This document shows, piece by piece, positions 1 to 11,860 of a DNA stretch of 64,000 nucleotides (within the stretch, counting starts at the first letter, position 1; every line of letters begins with the position of its first letter). Position numbers and translations under genes: made by a program. The DNA is taken from assembly GCA_014529385.2 (NCBI GenBank), contig CM043964.1:132695920-132759919 (forward strand). The letters run 5' to 3'. Origin of the DNA: Adiantum capillus-veneris. Lineage: Eukaryota > Streptophyta > Polypodiopsida > Polypodiales > Pteridaceae. Under the pieces are notes generated by a model. The model was not told where the DNA came from, ran no database searches, and saw nothing but the letters and a program-made list of their open reading frames with translations.

Positions 1-1326
1 TCTTCTCTGATCTCCTCCATTGATGCCGTTGTGATTGGCACATGGTAGCCTTCATACGTCCTTGCACTACGAGGGGCTACCTCTATGACATACCACCACT
101 TTGATGTAGACTTTGTAGGATGAAATATTACCTGCCAGAGCCACATAACTTACATGAGAGCTTTCAAGCACATAACTTGTAAAAGGGGGATATTAACTAT
201 TTACATACTTACTTGTTCACAATGCTCGGGTAGTACGAAAGTGTCTCTTAGGTCAGTCCATTTCTTAGTAGAATCCACCTCAAGAAAACCAGACTCTCCT
301 CTACGCACAGTAACGTTGCGACCTCCATGATTATCTTGAACCATTGCACGTCGAACAAGTCGACAAAAAATCCTCTGTAATCGATCCTCAAAATCTCTTG
401 CAGCGTGCCGAAGTAAGTGAGTTCCGCCACCACAGGATCTGCATCAGAGGAACGTCGTCGACTAGACTGTTCAAATTTTGCCATGATTCCACAATCTTGA
501 GTAAAACGCTTTTTGTCGATTCGTTCCACCCTAAAATGTCGACCTTTACACCATGCTGCTGTGTATGACTTATACTACAACGAACAAAGATTATGAGTGG
601 CCGTTCAAACGTTTATAAATAAAGTCACTTGCTAGTCGTACATTGCAAACTTACCTTGGTCACGCAACCCCGAGAGTACTCCCACTCTTCCTCAGTCACT
701 TTGTCACCGCATTGTTGTGCGCTTTTCAATTGGTTGTGCAACCATCTTAAGCTCATCAAGGTTGGTAGGTTCTCCAGAACCGCTGGATAGTGCATCGGTG
801 GTCGTCTTCCCCATCTCCACTCGATTCGTGCCCTTTGTCGCTCTTGCTTTGCATCCTCATATTGTGAAATCCACTTTTGCATCACTGGATTGTGAAGCAT
901 GCAAAATCTGTTGATTTTAGCCTCTAGATCTTCCATCATCTTCTTCTCAACACCGAGATTGCACATGACAATCCCAGATATGCTCTCATCATCTATGGTT
1001 CGCCATAGCTTGTCCCGGGCTTTATCAAATCCGTCTAGCCACTCTCCAATGTAAACTAGGGACTCTGATACCAACCAACCTTCTGCCATGCTACCCTCCG
1101 GACGTGCCTTTTGACGCACATATCCCTTAAGCGTTTTCATGAAACGTTCTAAGAAGAACACCCATCTGGAATGAACTATGCCAGCTATTTCCACCTCATC
1201 AACTATGTGAACAAGAAGATGCACTTGAATGGTTAGCATGGTAGTAGGAAAATGTTTCTCAAACATGCACACAAGCTCCGCAGCATTCCTTTTGCTTTTG
1301 CTTTGGTATCCAAATGCTAGTGACAT
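1..1326 (-). pseudogene. CACTA (En/Spm) transposase relic, DUF4218 plus DUF4216 modules
   Basis: This is the 3' part of a plant CACTA-type transposase gene, broken by stops and probably introns. The segment at 1326-625 reads as a DUF4218-like module: a HLLVHIVDEVEIAG stretch is followed by HSRWVFFLERFMKTLKGYVR and KARPEGSMAEG, the strongly conserved core of that family. The segment at 529-248 reads as a DUF4216-like module (YFGTLQEILRIDYRGF, then a hydrophobic segment), and a further piece at about 150-1 (KWWYVIEVAPRSARTYEG) resembles the end of the same domain. In CACTA elements these modules lie C-terminal to the catalytic Transposase_21 core, which is not in the window. The element runs off the left edge. 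A gypsy remnant abuts its upstream side at about 1330-1364. Domain assignment is by remembered motifs; exon limits are not defined. Confidence 0.8.
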
Positions 1327-1363
1327 TTGGGTTATGGCTAAGCATTTTCTTCCTGATCCATAT

Positions 1364-2059
1364 CTATTTTATGCCCTTGGTTTGTGGTTGAACCATCTGC
1401 TTTGTTGGAATTTTGTTGTTGCATTGTTGTTTGTCCGCCATGGCATTTCTATTCTTCCGCATCCATACTTGTTTTCTTTGTTTTGGTAACCTAAATCTTT
1501 GCATTGCGGCCGGTGACTTCATATGTTTGTAAGTAGCATGATTGGCTTTTACCTGATTATTGGTCTCGGTTATTAGGTCGTTCTTTGATGGCATTTTTGC
1601 TTTTGGCTTCTGTTCCAGTGATTGCATGGCTTGCAGCTGATCATTCTGGTATTGCTGAGAAAAGGCTATCACCTGTTGTTCATGTTCATGATGAATTTTG
1701 ACTGCCGTTGCTCTCCAATCTATCTGCACATTGTACTCTTTTTGCCAAGGTTGCCCCAACATTAATTGGTGTTGTGTGCTTTCATCCGCCACTACATAGA
1801 ATTTGTGTGAGTAAAGATATTGATGTATCTGTACATGCAATATAGTCCATCCCAATGTTTTCAACGGGTGTGATGTGCTACTTTCTAACACTTGAGGAGT
1901 AGGATGAACTTGACCTATGACTTTGAGCTGTTGGTATAATCCATAAGAGATTAAATTTGCTTGAGCTCCCGAATCAAGCAATGCTGTTGATTCAACTTGA
2001 TTATTGCCCACTTTGACCACAATTATTGGCTCCACTGTCTCTTCATCCAACTTCGTCAA
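1364..2059 (-). pseudogene. Retropepsin-like aspartic protease frame lying 3' of integrase
   Basis: The 231-codon frame contains ALLDSGAQANLIS at about residues 26-38, the signature of a retroviral-type aspartic protease active site. A plausible flap/body region follows (KTLGWTILHVQIHQYLYSHKF) and then LMLGQPWQKEYN, the usual retropepsin end. The remaining 120 residues are rich in Lys and Gln and I do not recognise them. In Ty3/gypsy elements the protease normally precedes reverse transcriptase; here it follows the integrase on the same strand, overlapping it by 17 bases in another frame. Either this pol has a rearranged order, it carries an extra 3' protease, or a second element was joined here. 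Catalytic D-S-G is intact. Confidence 0.7.
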
Positions 2060-3176
2060 TCAAATGGCATTGATTCGCAATGGTGGTCCACTTTGTTGTT
2101 GTTGTCGCAAAAGTCTTCTTTTTGCAATGCGTTCTTGTGCTTCTGCTTGAGCTTCCTCTCGTACTCTCTGTTTTTCCTTGATGAATTTGTTGGAGCATCT
2201 CCTGTGTGAGTGGTAGATGATATCTCTTCAGTCTACATCCACTAATCCAGTTTGGCATTTCTTCACCTACTAATGTAGCAAGCTTGACCGCTCCACTTTG
2301 TGATAGATCACTAATCACAAATGGTCCCATCCCTCGCTTTTTAAGTTTCTTGGCATGTTTCTCCAAGGTATAAACAAGTACGTAATCACCTATTTTGAAC
2401 TCTTTGGTACGCACATGTTTGTTAAAAAATTCTTTTTGTCTTCTCTTTTTAACATAGATTGAAGCGACAGCTCGTAAGCGGAGTTCATCTAGCTTTTCAA
2501 GATCATCAATTCTTGAAGAGAGCTCATGCCCTGTCCATTCTAAGCTTTTTGCTACTCGTAGAGTTGGAATAAAAAACTCTATGGGTAGCATAGCATTTAG
2601 GCCAAACACCATGTTGTATGGTGTTGTTCCGATTGATGTTTTGTAAGCTACCCTGTATGCCCATAGTGTTGAGTGTAGCTGCTGATCCCAATCTGTTCTT
2701 GATTCTGACACTTTTTTAGTGAGAACTGTGCAAAGTGTTTTATTTGTGGCCTCAGCTTGCCCATTGGCCTGTGGATGGTATGGTGCAGACTTCCTATGTA
2801 TGACCATGAATTCCTCTAGCAGATATTCAATGACTTCATTAAGAAAATGTGTCCCCCGATCACTGACAATTTCTATTGGTAACCCGTATCGTACAAAAAC
2901 ATTCTCATACAAAAATTGTGCAGTGGTGCGTGCATCAGCTTTTTGTGCTGCCTTGGCTTCGACCCATTTTGTGAGATAGTCCGTAGCCACAATGATATAT
3001 TGGGTATGGGTGCGATATGCAGGGGGTGAGATAGGTCCCACAAAATCAATGCCCCATTTTGCAAATGCTCTTGCTCCCATCATTGGCCGTAATGGCATCT
3101 CATCTCTTTTTATTGGTACCTTGGTGCGTTGACATGCGTCACAACGCTTTACAAACTCTTCAGCATCCATGTGCAA
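2043..3176 (-). pseudogene. Gypsy integrase core and C-terminal domain
   Basis: This 377-codon frame starts inside the second zinc finger (CDACQRTKV at about 13-20). It contains a full rve catalytic core with WGIDFVGP (D44), VSDRGTHF (D106) and HPQANGQAEATNK (E142), which is the DDE triad. The C-terminal part (FKIGDYVLVYTLEKH, GPFVISDLSQSGAVKL) is the usual gypsy integrase tail; no chromodomain is visible. The core looks intact, but it is cut from its zinc finger by the stop at about 3,180. The protein would normally insert the cDNA copy into the genome. The last codons overlap the start of the retropepsin-like frame in another phase, which suggests a -1 shift or a join between two elements. 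Confidence 0.9.
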
Positions 3177-3182
3177 TGTGGG

Positions 3183-4265
3183 CTACCAAATTCCTGCGGT
3201 TAAAACAATTTTTGCCGTCTTATTGCCCGAAAAATGGCCTCCACTTATTCCGCTATGTGCATGTTCTAGAATCAGCAGGTATTCGCTTTCACTTGCACAG
3301 ATTCTAAGTTGATTATCCTTTCCTCGCTTATAGAGTTGGTTCCCAATTAACTGAAATTCACGAGCTTCCAGCTCTATAGCTTTTTTCCGTGCTCTTGTGA
3401 TGTTCTCAGGGAACGTCCTGGTGGTTAAGAAGTCAATGATATATTGACTCCATGAAGGTGCTATGTTTATCTGAAACAAAGTTGCGTGATCCACTAGTCT
3501 TTTGGCACTACATATAGTACAATTGGTAACATAAGAATGCGTGTCCGCATACATAGTTGGCCAATAAAGCCCTAACTGTTTCAGTCTCTGGTGTGTTTTC
3601 ACTGTTGAACAATGAAATGCACAACCCTCGATATGTGCCTCTTCAAGGTAGCACTCGAATTCTTCCGGATTTATACATAATCGTAGGATTAGGTCCGATC
3701 CAAGATGATACAGCCGTCCTGCTATCAAGTGGAAGTTTTTTGTTTGTTGAATTGTTTGTTGTTTGGATCTGTATTCCGTATTATCAAACTTACTTCCAAA
3801 GGAAAGAATGCTAACAGTTTTCTGAGACCATTTGGGTACCATTTCAATATTGAAAAGATAAGCATCTGGTATGTCATCATCTACACCTTTAGGAGCTTCC
3901 CCGTTGTGTATCCTTGAAAGATGATCCGCTCGTAGATGGGTTTTACCCTTTTTGACCACCACTGTGAAGTCAAATTCTATCAATATAATAAACCAGCGGA
4001 CAATTCTCCCTGTATTGCATGGTTTATTTACCATATACAAAAGAGCTTGATGATCTGTGAAGAACACAAATTTATTTGCGAGCAAATAATGCCGAAATTT
4101 CTTTACAGCATAAATCATTCCTAACCCTTCCCGCTCGGTGGTTGTATAGTTCTTTTCTGCACTGTTTAACTGTCGGCTTGCATAGCAAACCGGAAAATCC
4201 ATTTTTTCGTCTCCAGGTTGAGCCAGAATACTTCCAATGGCATATGCTGAAGCATCAATGTGCAC
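3183..4265 (-). pseudogene. Gypsy RNase H plus two integrase H2C2 zinc-binding modules
   Basis: Residues 1-120 are a gypsy RNase H: HIDAS at the start supplies an active-site Asp, TEREGL the Glu, and FTDHQAL at about 69-75 another Asp, ending in the typical ADHLSRIH. Two copies of the integrase zinc-binding region follow. The first, at about 178-256, has H211, H218 and the pair C249/C252. The second, at about 303-360, has H336 and H344 and continues in the next frame with the CDACQ pair. Most gypsy elements have one H2C2 module before the integrase core. The frame ends at a TAG where the family has W in GIWWPT. The product would be the nuclease and integrase N-terminal part of a Pol polyprotein. 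Confidence 0.85.
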
Positions 4266-4277
4266 ATGGAATATCTT

Positions 4278-4730
4278 TTACCAATCTGGTGCCTTTAGTA
4301 CAGGTGCTGATATAAGATTTTCCTCCAGCTTTTGGAATGAAGTTTCACACTCATCGGTCCAATGGAAATTGACTAGCAAACGATACAGAGGTTGTGCGAT
4401 AACCGCATACATGTATATGAATCTTCGATAATATCCGCAGTGTCCCATGAAGGATTGCACTTGTTTCGCATTAGTAGGCCTGGGTAGGTCTACAATGACT
4501 TTGACTTTGTCTAAGTCTGTGGTTATGTCATTTCTTGAGACAATGTGTCCTAAGATTAGGTCTTGCTTAACCATGAATACACACTTTTCCCGGTTAAGAC
4601 AGATTCGATACATCCTGCATTTTCCAAAGACCTTTTGCAAATGGTCAATATGTTCCTCTCGTAGAAGAGAGTGATAGGCATTGACCAAGAAAGACGAGAT
4701 TATAACCCGGTGGTTCTGATCTTCGTGCAC
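4278..4730 (-). pseudogene. Gypsy reverse transcriptase, C-terminal half
   Basis: This block of about 150 codons corresponds to the end of the palm plus the thumb/connection of a Ty3/gypsy reverse transcriptase. It contains the LGHIVSRNDITTD stretch, the PRPTNAKQVQSFMGHCGYYRRF block and a trailing ISAPVLKAPDW that normally leads into RNase H. The fingers and the palm with the catalytic YxDD box are absent, so no active enzyme can be encoded. The frame is continuous with the RNase H block except for a TAA stop after the W of APDW at about 4,276. That stop is best explained as a point mutation because similarity resumes in the same frame at once. Confidence 0.85.
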
Positions 4731-4794
4731 CTCTAGACCGAGGTGTGCGGGGATTGGACATGACTAGAGAATGTGAGGTAGTTTACAGTGTGAA

Positions 4795-4798
<4 letters not shown>

Positions 4799-4852
<54 letters not shown>
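4799..4852. repeat. (GA)27 microsatellite
   Basis: A pure GA dinucleotide run at the upstream edge of the truncated gypsy remnant. Confidence 0.98.
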
Positions 4853-4855
<3 letters not shown>

Positions 4856-7800
4856 AGACGAAGAATGCCAATAGAAGATTAAATTTGTTGTCCAGGTTAT
4901 ACCATTTTTACCCTCATTATGAGTAGTGACGTATCTTATTATAATAAAAAACCGCAACCTAATTTCATTCATAATTAGGAATTTACACTTTAAAACCAAA
5001 AACAAAGTATAGGCGGGGTATTGGTGCATCATTGCTACGCATTTAGATGCATTCTGGGTCAAAAACGACTAGGTCAAAAACTCACTGCTGTTAATAATCG
5101 TGATTTTTGCACTTGACCTAAAGTGAGATTTGAGACCATAAGCATGTGTGCTTAGGTCTTATAAACGTGTCCTAGAATTTTCATAACATTTGGATGTCGT
5201 TTGATGCTGTAATGGATGTGATTTGTTTGCCGATGAACGATTATCTAATTTTGGTGATTTTAGTCATTTGAGTGTAGCTTGAGTTAGATGCGAGTTTTTT
5301 GTTGTTTTCCAAGAAATTGACAACCTCTTGTAGCCTCTATGAACTAATCAATACAGCTTCATCCCATGGATTGACAATTATATTTGTGGTTCTTGCTATG
5401 TCTGCAATAAGATAGGAGTGAGGTTACACACCCGTCCCACAACATTTTTTGAAGTCTTCAATTCACGGTTATGGTTTGTCCCAGGGTTTGTCAGTGCAGT
5501 GTGCACCCATGAAATTGTATTTGATATATATTTTTTAATTGTCTAGTGCAAAAATGATGCCAGATCAAAAGAATATTATTATGTGTGCCATTCAAAAATA
5601 ATGTATTTTGGAAATATCATCATGTGTAGATGGTCACATACAGCTGATTAGTGAAAGTGACATCATCATTTAAGATGCCACTAGTGCTATATAGGAGAAC
5701 ACAAAGCATAGGCTATGAGGTGAAGGCCAATATGAGTTGCTAATTCCAACAGGGATCCGAGAATTTTAAAGTTGTGTCATTGCCAAATTGGTCCATTGTA
5801 GGAGGCTGCTACAGTGAGAAGACTCACACAATCCTAAGACAATGTGTGTGTGATGGCAATGGTTAACATTAAGCATGTGTTTGTGTCAGTCTCCATACAA
5901 GCTCAATGATTCTTGTAAAGTGTATGAACACCTTGCAAGTGTATGTCAAGCCTGTACAAATACTTCCTAATATCTCTGATGTGTGTGGGTGTGTGTGCAT
6001 ACCAGTGTGCTGCTTATTTTGTGTGTGTTTGTGTCGTATCTTTTATGGTGAAAAAACAAACTCTCTTGCATACTATTTTGCATCTACAACTAGGTGGTGT
6101 CCCTTTTGAATTGGGTTTGGGTTGGTTTTGTTGAGTTGTCTTGTGCTATTTCATAGCCCCAAACTAGTAGCATGAGAGTGTCTTGGTTCTTGCATGTGAC
6201 TTGATTATTGATTCCTTATGCTTGAATGGCTGGTTATTGGTAATTATGCAAAGTACAAAAAACTAGTAGCATGAGAGTGTCTTGGTTCTTGCATGTGACT
6301 TGATTATTGATTCCTTATGCTTGAATGGCTGGTTATTGGTAATTATGCAAAGTACAAAAAACTTGGTATGCTTCAAGAGATGGTTTTGGAATTTTGTTGG
6401 TTTCTAAAATTGGAATACTAATGGGGTTGTTGCTCTTTGGTCTAGTGTCCATGATACTTGAAATGGAATGTGTAATTTGGCACCAATGCCTTGCTTGTAT
6501 AATTTTATGCTTCATTATTATTGACCTTGATTAGTTTGGATGTATTGAGGAGGCCCTGCCTTTACAAGTCTTTTTTCTCAAACATAGGTAGTTCTTGACG
6601 TGGGTATGTATTGACTAACAAGTATGGTCTGCATTAAAAGTCATTAAAACTAGGTAGTTCTTGACATGGGTATGTGTTGACTAGCAAGTATGGTTTGTAT
6701 TACAAATCATGGATTGCTCAAATTACACAAGCATGATTAGTCTTGGTAGCATAATTCCTTTGAGTCTTATGTTTGGTAGGTCCCATAAGAATGAGATACT
6801 AGAATCTGAGTTCTTTTTATTGATCTTGGCACTAAGTCGTTTGGACATGCTTTGAGACACTTCAAAAAATAGCTACCATGATTTACTTAGCATATGGATT
6901 AGTTCCCATCTCTGAAATTGAGCATGACGGTTCTATTTAAAAAGAGGATACAAGGTTGTCTCTAGGAGGATCTGTTTTTTCCTTTGTGAGAAGATTGCAA
7001 TTTTTTCCCTTAGGATAGTCTGATTGTCTAGCTGCTTGTTATTCTATCTTTTCATTGTTTAGGACTCAATGAATTTACTAGTTTGAAGATAAGGGATAGT
7101 TTATGAATTGATGACTTTGTATTTTTCTAGAAGAGGTTGCTTTTGGCACTAGCATTATTCTATTTATTGGTCTATACTACTTGGCAAGAGGTAGCATTAT
7201 GCTAGAATATCCTATTTGATCTAGCTTCTCCTAAAAACACGGGATTGAATGGAAGCTTTAGATTTAGGATACAACTTTGTGTATATTTCTTGTTTACTTG
7301 GATAATTATTGTAAAACTATTCGGCATCAACACCATATTGTTGTTGGGTTTTGGAATACTTTCAAATTGACAACTTGAATCTTTTTCTTGATCCAGATCC
7401 AAAAATGGAATTTTAGCGTTTGAATTTATTATTGACTACCAAATACATCAAGGATCTTGCTAATGTTTGATAACTTGGTATTGGTTAACTTATTCACTAA
7501 GAACACTTCATTTATGGTTGCACCTTTCCTAAAGAGAATGGGTTCTAGGAGGGCCACTTTATGGAGGTGATTAACATTTTGACAAATAGATGCACGTCAT
7601 GTGTGCAAGAATGGTGGGTGTGTAAGAGTGGTCAAAGGATGCACTTTTCTCCCCAAAAAAGGGGGTGGATAACTTTATGATTTTTGGCTTTCCATAACTC
7701 TTGCATATGATCTCCAATTTGAGCAAAGATTATAGATCTATAATCTACACACCGATCTCTTTCCATAGATATGTTAGATGATATAGTTTTGCTCGTTAGA

Positions 7801-8984
7801 TTTTAAATTTCATTTTGGGGGGAAATTTGAATTCAAATAAACTAACCAATTTTTGTGTTTGAATTCAAAAGCTGTATTTTGATTGCTTTCTTAATACTAG
7901 AGGTTTGACTCCCTCCTCCAAAGAAAGAGGCCGTACTAGACCCCATTCTGTTCCTAATGCATAGGTAATAATGACTTGTTTGAAATCTAAGGTGGATAGA
8001 ATGCTCTTTTGTATGTAGATCTGGTTGAAGAATGGTCATTCTCCGATCCTCTTGTTATTATTTGCAACTGGTCACTTCTTATTGGATGGAGATTATTTTC
8101 CCCCTTAAGAACTTCTAAATTTTAAATATAGTATGCTTTTATAGAGCTAACCTTATCTTGCAAAAGCTATATGCAGAGTCTAAAAGAGAACCTTGGTATT
8201 TTAAAATAATTTCAAAAAAACATCATGAAGACTTCAAGGTTATGGTTTCAATCCATAACGGTGATTGCATGGGATGCATTTTGACTTCAAGGTTATGGTT
8301 TCAACCCGTAAGGGTGATTGCATGGGATTCATTTTGACCTTTTCCTATACTTTTCCTATACTTTTTTCTACAATAAATACAATTTTCTGAAGTTGACTAT
8401 CATAATTTGATTCTTCCTCTTTGATTTTAGTAGCCTCCCTTGATATTTTCTTTTCAAATCTGAATTCTCTTCTTGTCTTGACTCTTGACTAGTGTCTCCT
8501 TCTTATCATATGGTTCTTTCTCATGATGCTTCTCTCAATAATACTAATAGTTTCATGATTGGACTCCTAGTTTTTTGGTTTAATACTCTCTTCTATGTTA
8601 TTGTGGTGCAACCTAGCTTTGGTGATTTATCCCTTCTCTTAATTTTAATTCTCATTTCATTGGTTGATTCCTAATCTAATTCTCTTACTAGAATTTGTAG
8701 AGTTTATAGATTGTCTACGATCTTTTTCATTGCTACTAGAATTAAAGGCTCATTGATGCCACATTGGATTGGGGGTTCTGTGGTGAAAAGGAACTAATTT
8801 TTAGTGGCCTTGAGGAAAATAGATTCTTTTAAACATGCAGGGTTTTGAAAAAAGTACTTTAACATTTTTAACAGTTTGTAAGTGGGAACTTATAACAATG
8901 TGGGTCTAGATGGCCAATAAGTGTTGTCTTTGTGTGTTGTTTTCTATACCTCTATGAGCCAGCTCTCCTCTCTTTCCCTCCTCT
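4853..8984. other. Non-coding intergenic stretch with small tandem duplications
   Basis: I see no credible coding region here: open frames are short, AT-rich and without recognisable motifs. Three local duplications stand out. A 99-bp unit is repeated head to tail with no difference at 6161-6259 and 6260-6358. A unit of about 66 bp with the text GGTAGTTCTTGAC is repeated, diverged, at about 6587-6712. A 57-58-bp unit with CTTCAAGGTTATGGTTTCAA is repeated at about 8226-8340. TG-rich text at 5,975-6,035 is a weak microsatellite. Confidence 0.8.
6161..6358. repeat. Perfect 99-bp tandem duplication
   Basis: Two consecutive copies of a 99-bp segment beginning AAACTAGTAGCATGAG and ending near GCAAAGTACAAAA are identical as far as I can read. 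Surrounding duplications are diverged, so this one is either very recent or an assembly artefact. Confidence 0.9.
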
Positions 8985-8991
8985 CTCTATA

Positions 8992-9158
8992 TCTCTCTCT
9001 CTCTCTCTCTGTAGCAACAACAACTTGTGTCCTCTAACAACCAACTCTCTATCCCTCCCTCCCTCCCTCTGTCTCTCTCTCTCCCTATTCTTCTATTTCT
9101 GTTGAAACAACAACCTGTGTCCTCCACAAACAGCTGTGTGTGTGTGAGAGAGAGTATG

Positions 9159-9251
<93 letters not shown>
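8992..9251. repeat. CT/TC tract, then (GT) and (GA)45 microsatellite cluster
   Basis: A short TC tract (8992-9010) and CTCCCTCCCT text are followed by a small GT run at about 9136-9146 and a pure GA run at 9162-9251. The pyrimidine-rich side and the purine-rich GA run lie on the same strand about 150 bp apart, so together they form an imperfect inverted repeat. Confidence 0.95.
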
Positions 9252-9254
<3 letters not shown>

Positions 9255-10544
9255 AAGCCCTTCCACCAATTTGTACTCATCAACATATTAGTAACAAAGA
9301 CTATATGTGCAACTATTGGGGAAAAAAGAAACACAAATCAATGAAATAAAGGAAAGGAGTCCTCTTGATATCATCAAGGTGGCATTGCCAAATAACAAGT
9401 CAAGAAAGAACCTATGCAAAGCAAAGGCTCATTGTTGCGAAGGGAAAACTTAGGGGAGTCAAGTATCCAAACAATAGGAGATACTCAAGGAGATCATGCA
9501 ACATCAAACATTTTCCAAGTTGAGAAAATCAGATACTGAATCAAGTCTTGTTTATAGAGTTTGTAATACATTGACTCAGATCAAGGTACCCCACTCTGCA
9601 AGCAATCTTCTTTTTGAAAAGAACCTCTTTGATGATGATTTTGAATAGCTTTGAAAGAGTAAAAACATTGAATCAATAAAAAAAACTTGGCGTGTTGGGT
9701 GTCCATCAAAGAAACATAGCGGGAGGAAGCACTCGATTTGAGTTGATAATAGCGAGTACTACATAGTACCAAATTTTGGCATCGTATTCAAAATAATTTC
9801 TACTAATACTTACATAGTACCTTCTACCTACTTAGCATCCACATGGCTTGCTCTATATAGAGCCTGCTTTTGAACTAGTACCAAATTAAGACTAACATGT
9901 ACCAATGGAAATTGGTACAAACCAACACCAAATTGGTACTAGCCTAGGACAAAATTGGTTCTAGCTAGCACAAAACTATGAATAGGAGAGACAAATTGGT
10001 ACTCTATAGTACCAAAATTAGCACCAAACTATCAATAGTACCAAAAGAATACTAGAACTTATATACATGTAGGCTAGATTTGCCAAAGTGTACTGGAAAC
10101 AATTCACCTGTAAAGATTGCACAATCTACAATGGACACCAAGGTGGACTTTTCTTCTCTCTATAAAAGAATGTTAAAAGCAAGTGAGCATAGCGGTTTAC
10201 AAAAAAGATCAGTGTCCAAACAATGCGAGGAGCTATTTTTTAAGTCATGTGTTGGCACATCTAACTCCACAATACTTGGATAAGACTCCAACAAAGATGC
10301 TGCCTTCAAGGCCCAATCCATCCATATACATGATTCTTGTCTTGCTCCTGCATCACCCTCAGTCAACGGGCATGCCGTTCCAAAACAGTGTGTAGTTGGG
10401 TGGAGAAATATTTGTTGCTCTAAAATATGGTCACCATATGGCCCATCTGGCTCCCCAACAAAACCAATGCTCCAAAGTCCATTCGCGTTAAGCATGGGCA
10501 ACTGACAAAGGTCGAGAGCCCTGATTATGGGGATGGAGTAGGCG
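9252..10544. other. Non-coding stretch with a TTGGTAC motif cluster
   Basis: No gene is recognised. Between about 9,770 and 10,050 the text is dominated by GTACCAAA and its complement TTTGGTAC/TTGGTACT, present about a dozen times in both orientations. A 129-codon minus frame at 10,549-10,160 has no motif that I can identify. Confidence 0.7.
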
Positions 10545-11230
10545 ACCATTCTCGGTCATCAATGGTCTAGGGCAAGGGGTCCAATCATATTCGTCGTAGT
10601 GATGCTAAGGGTCGACAGTGCACACAGTAAAACACATTCAATGAACGTTCTATTCTACATGCTAATGTGTCGAACGTTGATGGAATTCCTAATGGTGCTG
10701 ACGTGTCGCTTTATGAGTCGTGGCCATGAGATGCATTCCAATAGCTGACATGGCAAGCATCCATCAGTTGCAAGTCAATTATGGGATATAATGATAGTAT
10801 GTTTGGCAGTGGAGATCTACAGCTCCCCTCCCCTTGACCTTGACGGAGTACGAAATGGTCTCCTACTGACCATTCCCATTAATCATGGGCAAACCGACGG
10901 AGTTCAGGATCCCTAATTACAGAAATGGTCAGTAGGTTAACCATTCTTGAGCATCAATGGCGCAGGGCAAGGGGGGCCAATCATATTTGTCACAATGGTG
11001 TTGATAGTTGACAATGTTCTTATTACAACAGATTCAAGGAACGCTGCATTCCACATGCTGATGTGTCGAATAATAATGGCATTGCCAGTGCTGATGTATC
11101 ACTTTTTGAGTTGTGGACATGACGTGCATTTTACCAGCTGACATGGCTAGCATCCATCAATTGCAGGTTTGATTATGGGATATAATGACAGTATGTTTGA
11201 TAGTGGAGATGTGAAACCCCCCTCCCTGGA
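10545..11230. repeat. Diverged tandem duplication, period about 395 bp
   Basis: The segment from about 10,545 (GGTCATCAATGG, GCAAGGGG, CCAATCATAT) through GGGATATAATGATAGTATG at about 10,784 recurs from about 10,942 through GGGATATAATGACAGTATG at about 11,178. The two copies share order and most sequence but differ by many substitutions, so the duplication is old. Confidence 0.8.
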
Positions 11231-11278
11231 CCTTGACAAAGACCATAGACTCACCCAATGTCAATACCGACATAATCA

Positions 11279-11575
11279 CTAGCAAATAAAAAGTAAGCCT
11301 GCTAACTCATATTTACAAGTCTTCCTCTCTCAAGCATCTCTTTAACTCTCTCTCTCAATCATCGCATTCACTTTCTCTCTCTCAAAGTGGGTGCTAGTGC
11401 CAAGTGGAATTAGAGGGGGGAGATGTGTTAATACTCGCCGACAAAAACGCCAAAAGTCTAACCCTGTTCTCTTTCAATCTCTCTCTCGGTCATCTCTTTC
11501 ACTCTCTCTCTTTCTCCCTCTCTCTTGCACAAGGCAAGAGTGAGAGGTAGCGCTTGCCTATGGCTTGTGTATGAG

Positions 11576-11623
<48 letters not shown>

Positions 11624-11860
11624 GGGGGGGGGGGGGGGGGGAGAGGGAAAGAGCTAGTTCAACAGTTGCATTTTTGCGTTCGTCAGCGAGAGAGAAGTAG
11701 AAGGAGACCAAAGACACCTAAATTGACATCAATACGGACAATGTTCACTAGAAAATAAAAAAGTTACCTATTAACTATTATTTATAGGCGAGATCTCCTC
11801 TATCAATCATCTCTTTATCACTCCCTCTCAGTCATCTCTTTCACGCTACCTCTCTGATGG
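11279..11860. repeat. Second diverged duplication with CT-rich spacer
   Basis: CTAGCAAATAAAAAGTAAGC with the following CATCTCTTT...TCTCTC text at about 11,279-11,370 recurs as CTAGAAAATAAAAAAGTTACC with similar downstream CT-rich text at about 11,748-11,850. Between them lie a (GA)20 run and a G homopolymer. Confidence 0.7.
11579..11641. repeat. (GA)20 run followed by a G homopolymer of about 21
   Basis: Pure GA at 11,581-11,619, one T, then an uninterrupted G run at 11,621-11,641. The G-run length is likely to be unreliable in any assembly. Confidence 0.95.

Larger units (their letters stand above)
1364..4740 (-). mobile_element. Truncated Ty3/gypsy retrotransposon, minus strand
   Basis: Four consecutive minus-strand reading frames give reverse transcriptase C-terminus, RNase H, integrase zinc finger(s), integrase core and then a retropepsin-like frame. 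Gag and the N-terminal half of the reverse transcriptase are missing. Coding similarity stops at about 4,735, some 60 bp from a (GA)27 tract, so the 5' truncation lies next to a microsatellite. I found no LTR pair, PBS or target duplication. The domain order RT-RH-INT is that of Ty3/gypsy rather than Ty1/copia. At least two in-frame stops separate the blocks. One replaces the second W of the conserved WWPT motif at about 3,180. Confidence 0.85.

Noticed and set aside
10160-10549. 129-codon minus-strand frame
   Set aside because: No recognisable motif, no support from spacing or neighbours, and overlapped by other frames of similar length.
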